Below are positions 59,147 to 64,000 of a stretch of 64,000 bases of DNA, one piece after another; within the stretch, counting starts at the first letter, position 1, and each line of letters begins with the position of its first letter. Under the pieces are notes generated by a model. It made no database searches and had not been told where the DNA came from. It worked only from the letters and a program-made list of their open reading frames with translations. Source of the stretch: Hemicentrotus pulcherrimus (lineage: Eukaryota > Echinodermata > Echinoidea > Camarodonta > Strongylocentrotidae); contig BEXV01000509.1 of NCBI GenBank assembly GCA_003118195.1, positions 44,040 to 108,039 of the forward strand, read 5' to 3'. Made by a program: the position numbers and the translations under genes.

Positions 59147-61743
59147 AGATAAAAACAGTGCATGTTGCGGTAAGGAATATGTCATTTAACACAAACTTAA
59201 ACACTGGGAAATGATACATGGTATATCTTCTCCGTAATTATTCTATAATAATCATTATTTAAATATAATTAAAAATATTTACATGGAGTAGATTTTTTGT
59301 CTAGATATGACTAAAACTATTTAAATGATTACAATATACAGACGGAGCCTATTGCCGTTCACTGTGAAATAGGAATGCATCCGTAACGATCTGTAATCAA
59401 TAAAAACTTCCCGACACTGAGGAGAAAAAAGGAAGATACCTCCCAGACCCTACCTGCTTTCCTACATTGCAGTAGATATCCTTCTAAATCATCTTTCTTG
59501 GGTGGATGGTTCATTTTCCAGGAGACGAAAGCTTCGTGTGCCGACACCAGTGGGATTTTAGGACGAGATGGAGCCTCCGGTACGGCTGAGAAAGCATACA
59601 TTGATTACGAATTAGATACAATTTTAATTCAGGTGGAAGAAGTCATCTTTGTCTATGAAAAAAAAAACACGAAAGTCTCTATGTGAATGATGTTGGTTAA
59701 AATTCAGTAGTTTTTCTAGAGACCTGCTAAAAAATGATATTTTGTTTATGTTTAACTAATATTTGTTATGCAACGTAGACCTATATTTTAATCAAATATT
59801 AAAGATAAGGCAAAGTCCTGATAATGAACGCGAATAAAGGACATAATACAATGCATATTAGCCAGTTAAATTAAGATGTACCATTGAAAAGAAATGATAA
59901 TCGAATAGATAAAATACAATGTATTAAACCCGTGAACATTAATGTAAATATACAATGTATATTAGCCAGTTAAATTAAGATGTACCATTGAAAAGAAATG
60001 ATAATCGAATAGATAAAATACAATGTATTAAACCCGTGAACATTAATGTAAACCCACTATAATAAAATGATATATTACTCCATAAATCAGATTTACGACC
60101 CTTGATTGTCATCCCACACTAATTGGGCAGAAAGTATAAATCTATATCCACGTTTAACGGGGAAAGAAGATACTAGAATCAAATAAATATAATGTGATCC
60201 CTTGATCTTTTACTTCGGTAAAAAAGAATACAAATCTGTATCTAAGCGATTAACATGTAAACTACATTTACATGGACTGGTACAATAATCTCTGAACAAT
60301 TACCGCTCAAGGTAGCCGGTTTTTACCCATTTGTTAGGGTCTTTTCTCGAAATATAGACCCATTTTTTCACAATTTTCGGTTGTCCTAAATGCAAACACC
60401 CGAACATTTTGGGAAAACGGACCCATGTTTAATGATAATTTTGTAAAATATGGGACCCATGTTTAGGGATTTTTTTTAATGAAAAAATATCCATAAGAGC
60501 GGCACATCCCCGTTTGTCTTAATATGCTTCCCCCCCCCCTCTCTCCCGGGAGGACACCTACTTAAAAAGGTTAACATCTTAATTTTCCATCGTGTTGAAA
60601 AATTGGTCTCAGAATGATTTTCACACTCGGTTTCACCGTCCTACAATCTACAAAATCATAACTACATTGTATACATCGCATTTCTCGATTCTGCAAATGA
60701 AAACGAAAGTGAGTATTTAACACCGGTATTCATTCATAAACGCAGTTCAACCATTCTTAGCCTGTTAATGTGTTTTAAGCTCTTTTAAAATAACAAATAG
60801 AACAATTCTCAAGTGTACATGTATATACATGTACATAAATAAATTTTGTTTAAATATAGTTTAGCACTAGCGAAAGAACGGCAATTTTACAGTACTGTGT
60901 TATGTGTAAATCATAACATCACATCACCGTAAAATATAGTGGAAAAGATCGCACTGCACATACGGATAGAAGAGAATCGACTCCCCGATAAAGAGGAAGA
61001 TATAGATACATAAAGTAACAAGGAGATTGATATTAGTTGGATTAAGATTTATAGTTCACAAATTATTTATTTCTCTTCAAATGAGCAACCACATTAGTAT
61101 CATGCAGTGCGTAGTGTTGCTACAATTTACAAAATCTCAATAAAAATATGTATTCAGATTTCAGAATATTAAAGTGAATGTATTAATCAATTATTAGTCA
61201 CCATGGTGACTAGAAAGAACACAATATGAACAAAGGGTGGAATTGTAACACAGTTAATGTATTTGCAGTGTGAACAACCCTTGTACCGTGTTCACATTGT
61301 TATACCTCAGTCACACCGCCAAACCGACTCCAAACCGATCGATTCTCGGCCTTTCGGGGGTAATGGTAAGTTATGTTCGGTTTGCTGTCGGTGTGGTGTC
61401 GGTCTCGTTGGTGTGGCTGGGGCTTATCAACAGTACTTACCAGCTACCGTGAGATTAGCAATAGACTCGGCTGTCCCTGCTTTATTAGTAGCAACACACT
61501 TATACTGCCCTCCATCTCTCTTGCCAATTTTAGGTATGGTGAGAAAAGCCTTGCCCTTCTCCAGTCCAATCTGCACGCCTCGGGAACCGCCAGAAGCCTT
61601 GGTCAGTTTGGTGTTTGCATGGTACCATGTCATCGTAGGCTTGGGATGGGCGTTCACCTTACATGTCAACTTGAGCTGACTCATCTCCATGATGATCTGG
61701 TCTTTCAACTCGAGTTCGAACACGGGAGCTTGATCCACTATGA
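54251..61743 (-). CDS. Gene 4: obscurin/SPEG/UNC-89-like C-terminal Ig-Fn3-kinase (5' partial)
   Basis: Nine exons on the minus strand join in frame: 61743-61441, 59585-59454, 59079-58915, 58239-58041, 57465-57183, 56764-56578, 56107-56029, 55774-55625, 54452-54251. They give 565 residues and TAA. Residues 1-100 are an I-set Ig, about 101-199 an Fn3, 200-255 a Ser/Arg/Asp linker, about 256-515 a kinase, then a 50-residue tail. Ig-Fn3-kinase at the extreme C-terminus, followed by a short basic segment (TKLANYRTQYLARIL), is the layout of the second kinase of obscurin, SPEG and UNC-89. Motifs such as PEFMAPELAV, DFGSC and SRSFPVTKL fit that family. Kinase residues: glycine loop GRGRYSVV, Lys287, Asp377 in YLDLRHDS, DFG 397-399. 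The catalytic-loop Asn is Ser382 and the HRD His is Tyr, so activity is doubtful. Kalirin also ends Ig-Fn3-kinase, but the kinase motifs fit obscurin/SPEG better. The giant N-terminal part should lie beyond 61.7 kb. Confidence 0.83.
54722..55394. mobile_element. GC-rich foldback MITE with TAA target-site duplication
   Basis: Ends are inverse complements (agctatggtc at 54725 and gaccatagct at 55382) flanked by TAA on both sides. The interior is strikingly GC-rich and itself imperfectly inverted: gctaggtcaaaggctgccga at about 55027 faces cggcagcctttgacctagcg at about 55109. A 3-bp TAA duplication is typical of PIF/Harbinger-type elements (inference). It lies in the last intron of gene 4. Confidence 0.78.
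55625..55774 (-). CDS. Gene 4 exon: kinase C-lobe
   Basis: Encodes LSGTSPFLGRNQEKTIYNI and SSLYPNVSPEAKAFLQAIF. Acceptor tgtttag, donor gtaagt; phase 2 on both sides. Confidence 0.88.
56029..56107 (-). CDS. Gene 4 exon: APE motif and αF
   Basis: Completes EFMAPELAVKGGS and encodes YETDIWPLGVMVFTW, the APE and αF DxW motifs. Acceptor ttctttag, donor gtaagt. Confidence 0.88.
56578..56764 (-). CDS. Gene 4 exon: catalytic loop and DFG
   Basis: Encodes LDALEHLHMMNVVYLDLRHD and RLIDFGSCRV. Asp377 is kept, but the Asn that should follow five residues later is Ser382 and the HRD His is Tyr375. Acceptor ctttaag, donor gttagt. Confidence 0.9.
57183..57465 (-). CDS. Gene 4 exon: kinase N-lobe
   Basis: Encodes RGRYSVVMRC (glycine loop), EYAVKIL (Lys287), AEYELLKELSHPHILQL (αC Glu region) and VMLVTERYYGGTVL at the hinge. 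Phase 2 in, phase 0 out; acceptor tttttacag, donor gtaagc. Confidence 0.92.
58041..58239 (-). CDS. Gene 4 exon: Fn3-kinase linker
   Basis: Encodes a Ser/Arg-rich then acidic linker (SRTRSLSRERHNS, LIDDEDLGPLDLSLK) and the kinase entry KIYEMQEEIG. RSLS and SRERHNS resemble phosphorylation sites of basophilic kinases (inference). Acceptor tcctacag, donor gttaga. Confidence 0.8.
58915..59079 (-). CDS. Gene 4 exon: second half of Fn3 domain
   Basis: Encodes KQWLEVSDVIKDCNFHVKSL, the PENEYRFRVACRTPHG motif and KSSVQFKTLPEG. The LTPENEYRFRV stretch is diagnostic for Fn3. Preceded on the minus strand by a (CT)n tract and a tttctcag acceptor. Confidence 0.9.
59092..59150. repeat. (GA)n tract (CT on the minus strand) upstream of a gene 4 acceptor
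   Basis: Pure GA run with a terminal G homopolymer. On the coding minus strand it is a CT run lying upstream of the acceptor of the 59079-58915 exon. Confidence 0.85.
59454..59585 (-). CDS. Gene 4 exon: first half of Fn3 domain
   Basis: Encodes VPEAPSRPKIPLVSAHEAF, VSWKMNHPPKKDDLEGYLLQ and CRKAG: the Pro-rich start, Trp and Tyr landmarks of an Fn3 N-terminal half. Acceptor tttctcag, donor gtaggg, phase 1-1. Confidence 0.87.
59848..60052. repeat. 104-bp tandem duplication
   Basis: The block starting acaatgcatattagccagtt is repeated 104 bp later (acaatgtatattagccagtt), and both continue identically to gtgaacattaatgtaaa. I see one substitution between copies. It lies in the intron between the Ig and Fn3 exons of gene 4. 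Confidence 0.92.
61305..61422. mobile_element. Small inverted-repeat element next to a gene 4 splice donor
   Basis: cctcagtcacaccgccaaac at the left is an imperfect inverse complement of gttggtgtggctgggg at the right, with further inverted pairing inside (accgactccaaaccg and cggtttgctgtcggtg). The right end lies about 16 bp from the donor of the gene 4 Ig exon. Flanking TTAT on both sides may be a target duplication. Confidence 0.5.
61441..61743 (-). CDS. Gene 4 exon: I-set Ig domain
   Basis: A single-module exon, phase 1-1, 303 nt. Encodes APVFELELKD, LTCKVNAHPKPTMTWYHAN (B-strand Cys and core Trp) and DGGQYKCVATNKAGTAES (F-strand Tyr-x-Cys). The acceptor on the minus strand is atacttcag and the donor gtaagt. 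Confidence 0.92.
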
Positions 61744-64000
61744 CTGAAGTATGGGATGGGGTCGAGTTTAGGTTGTGCAATAAGGATGGTTGGTGAGATT
61801 AATGGAAACGGAAAGGATTGGGCATCGGGGCGAGGAGTGGTTAAGAGTAATTGAAAAAAGAGGAGTGGTTTTGAGAGAGAGAGGGGAAGAGTAGTTTTTA
61901 AGTCGACATCAAATGTACAACATAAGAAAGGGGAAGACAGACAGACAACCCCATAAAATAAACAAATATATAAATAAACAAAGTGTTTGTTTTTAATTAC
62001 ATAAAAAGATGATTTACAAGAGAGGCGAAATATGAGGGACTAGAATTTTCAAATTAAAGAAGTTAGAATATTTAACTGTTTAAAAATGATTTAAGGAGAC
62101 GACCCAATTTAAGTTTAGTTCATAATTAAGTTACTGTAAGTGGATACTGTGATCAGGCTTTCTCTTTATGAATCCTAGTATTACCTTATCCTACTACCCA
62201 GCTGGCTTCATAGAAATGATGTTATATGTGTAATGGACATCGAATTTGGTTAGCAGTCAGTTTAAAAGGGGCCCTTAAAATACGATGTGATATGTACATT
62301 GGATTAATATTTGGGCATTTCTGCACGATTTCTTTATTTCCAAATTGCTGTGAAACATTCAAGCTAATGTTTAAACAATTTCCAGTATCTAAACACAAAC
62401 AAATACCTGCATTATCTAGTGAAAAGGTTTCATATAACAATCCGAACTTAACTCATGGGTCGGACTATAATGACGAAATTGTGATCAATGTATATTACAT
62501 GTTTGGGAAGTTAAGATTTTCTTAAATTAGTCTTTTAATTCTGGTATACTATTCTACAAATATACTACACATAAATGGAATATTATGTAATCTGTACTGC
62601 GTTATGGACTAACACAAGGATCATGCGTTGATTCAGTCGCTTTGAGGATTTTGTGGGGCATTTATATAATGGAACAATGAGTGGTAAGAATGTAGTGACT
62701 AGATCAAACTACAACTGAAGAAGGAAACTGGAATTAAGAGGGGAGCTTGAGAGAAGTATGAGGTGGTGTGGGCAGAGAAGGGATTTGTGCAAAGGAATGT
62801 TGAGGGAAGGGGGAGGGGGTCATAATGCTTGACACAAATAATTACACCAAATGAAACATGCTTGAGTGATAATATGGTCTTATGTAATGTTCAATCCTCA
62901 ATATCTCAGTCATACATTTCAGCATGTTGTCATAAGGACTATTAAAAAAATGGCAAAATATCTATTCTCACTTGCTATGAAAATGATGATACACCTCAAG
63001 TAGCACCTTAGCATGAAACTGTGATTGTCATTATAATTTTACTATAGCACAAAAAATCGCATCACACCTCATTGTTTGAGTCTGAAATAAATATATCTTA
63101 TAAATATCATTTACAAGTCCTTCAAATTTCCTAAAATAGTAAATCATGCATATGCATAAACCGAAGACAAATTGCACTTCCATTTAATATAGAAACTCAT
63201 CTTAAATCTGAAAGAGCTCAAACAGTAACTGTCAATGTTGCATACAAAAAAAATTATGAAAGATTAGATTGAATTATATTACAAATACTGTATTTGAAAC
63301 AAAATCTCAATCAAACTTTGCTTAAACATGTAGTAGAGTTCTTGTTCTAAACATTGGAGACTTTCCAAGCACAAATATGATATACCAAATATTTTCTTTG
63401 AATTTTATTATTAAAAAAAAAAATTAAAAATTGTGAGATAAGTAGGCTTCATTATAACTAAAGGTACTATAATTCACAATATTCAATTGAAGAGAAGATT
63501 ATACATCTACATATTTTTCAAACTTGTTCTTCTTTCATGGCTTCAATTGACAGAAATGGTTAAGAAAGAAATTTAACTTGAAATAGATGTATGAGAAAAT
63601 AACTAAGACATAAGAGACAAAAATTGTACCTTTTTTGACCAAATACACGATCCACGCTAACAGTGTATCATACATTATTCCCCCTATGTATCATAACATA
63701 AATGTAATTTTTGCTCACAGCTTTCTTGATATCATTGAGAATGTCTGTAAAATATTTGTAAAACTTTTTCTAGTTGCTCTTTTGACATATTTAATGTATA
63801 ATACAGTATAGCAGAACTTTTCCTATAACTTGACAATTTATATTCCTCACCTTGGTAATTGCCCATTGAAATTATCTTTGGATACATACATGTAGTTTAT
63901 TCTTCAGTTTAAACATATAGCCTATTCATCTGTACAAAAACATCTGGCATTCACCAAAAAGATAAGTGTGTCCTGCTAGTATGTATAAAATCACCCCCCC
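61744..64000 (-). other. Upstream intron sequence of gene 4
   Basis: AT-rich. No exon upstream of 61743 could be supported, although the exon there starts mid-codon, so the gene must continue. The window ends in a C homopolymer. Confidence 0.45.

Larger units (their letters stand above)
59586..61440 (-). other. Gene 4 intron between the Ig and Fn3 exons
   Basis: Holds the 104-bp tandem duplication, a perfect 22-bp palindrome at 60814-60835 and the small inverted-repeat element at 61305-61422. A segment at about 60340-60480 with two gggacccatgttta-like words looks like an old dispersed repeat. Confidence 0.6.

Noticed and set aside
2286..61743. Gene 1 and gene 4 as parts of a single obscurin-type gene split by an inversion
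   Set aside because: They lie on opposite strands, gene 1 has its own long terminal exon and stop, and nothing at the sequence level shows a junction; it cannot be supported without long reads.
61257..61747. Long plus-strand open frames opposite the Ig exon
   Set aside because: They are antisense shadows of the well-supported minus-strand Ig exon of gene 4.

Overview
This is an AT-rich metazoan nuclear window. Coding is carried in short exons with GT-AG introns of 0.3 to 4.6 kb, and microsatellites and transposon debris are dense. Intron sizes, the recurring 'taggcct' word, the MITE/SINE repertoire and the gene content suggest an invertebrate deuterostome, most likely an echinoderm; the taxon is inferred, not shown. 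Two undetermined bases (near 11685 and 23286) indicate a draft assembly.

Four protein-coding genes are supported, all from the muscle/cytoskeletal Ig-Fn3-kinase (titin/MLCK/obscurin) superfamily. Gene 1 (+, from before the window to 7827) is the 3' part of a protein with two I-set Ig domains followed by a 714-residue Ser/Arg-rich tail in one terminal exon. Gene 2 (+, 18504-21475) is a two-exon gene for a 126-residue single-Ig protein. Gene 3 (+, 5' UTR exon near 26.2 kb, CDS 30736-41430) is a compact 429-residue myosin light chain kinase (Fn3, kinase, calmodulin-binding tail) with no C-terminal Ig. Gene 4 (-, 61743 down to 54251, 5' end outside or undetected) is the C-terminus of an obscurin/SPEG/UNC-89-type protein (Ig, Fn3, linker, kinase, short tail). 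Its kinase keeps VAIK Lys, the HRD-position Asp and DFG but has Ser in place of the catalytic-loop Asn.

Genes 3 and 4 converge tail to tail. The roughly 13 kb between their stop codons holds a dead CR1/jockey-like LINE (about 45.3-48.1 kb, minus strand), compound microsatellites and unassigned sequence.

Other repeats: a 940-bp near-perfect palindrome with apparent TA target duplication (11713-12652), a GC-rich foldback element with apparent TAA duplication in a gene 4 intron (54722-55394), two small inverted-repeat elements (about 999-1292 and 61305-61422), two related SINE copies in gene 3 introns, a LINE 3' fragment (15.84-16.32 kb), a 104-bp tandem duplication (about 59848-60052), a 0.4-kb (TAC)n array and many (GA)n tracts. 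Two (CT)n tracts lie just upstream of splice acceptors and may serve as polypyrimidine tracts.

Functionally the genes fit contractile-apparatus regulation: gene 3 would phosphorylate myosin regulatory light chain under Ca2+/calmodulin control, gene 4 would be a giant sarcomere-associated scaffold kinase, and genes 1 and 2 would be Ig-based structural or adaptor proteins. No tRNA, rRNA or CRISPR features were seen.
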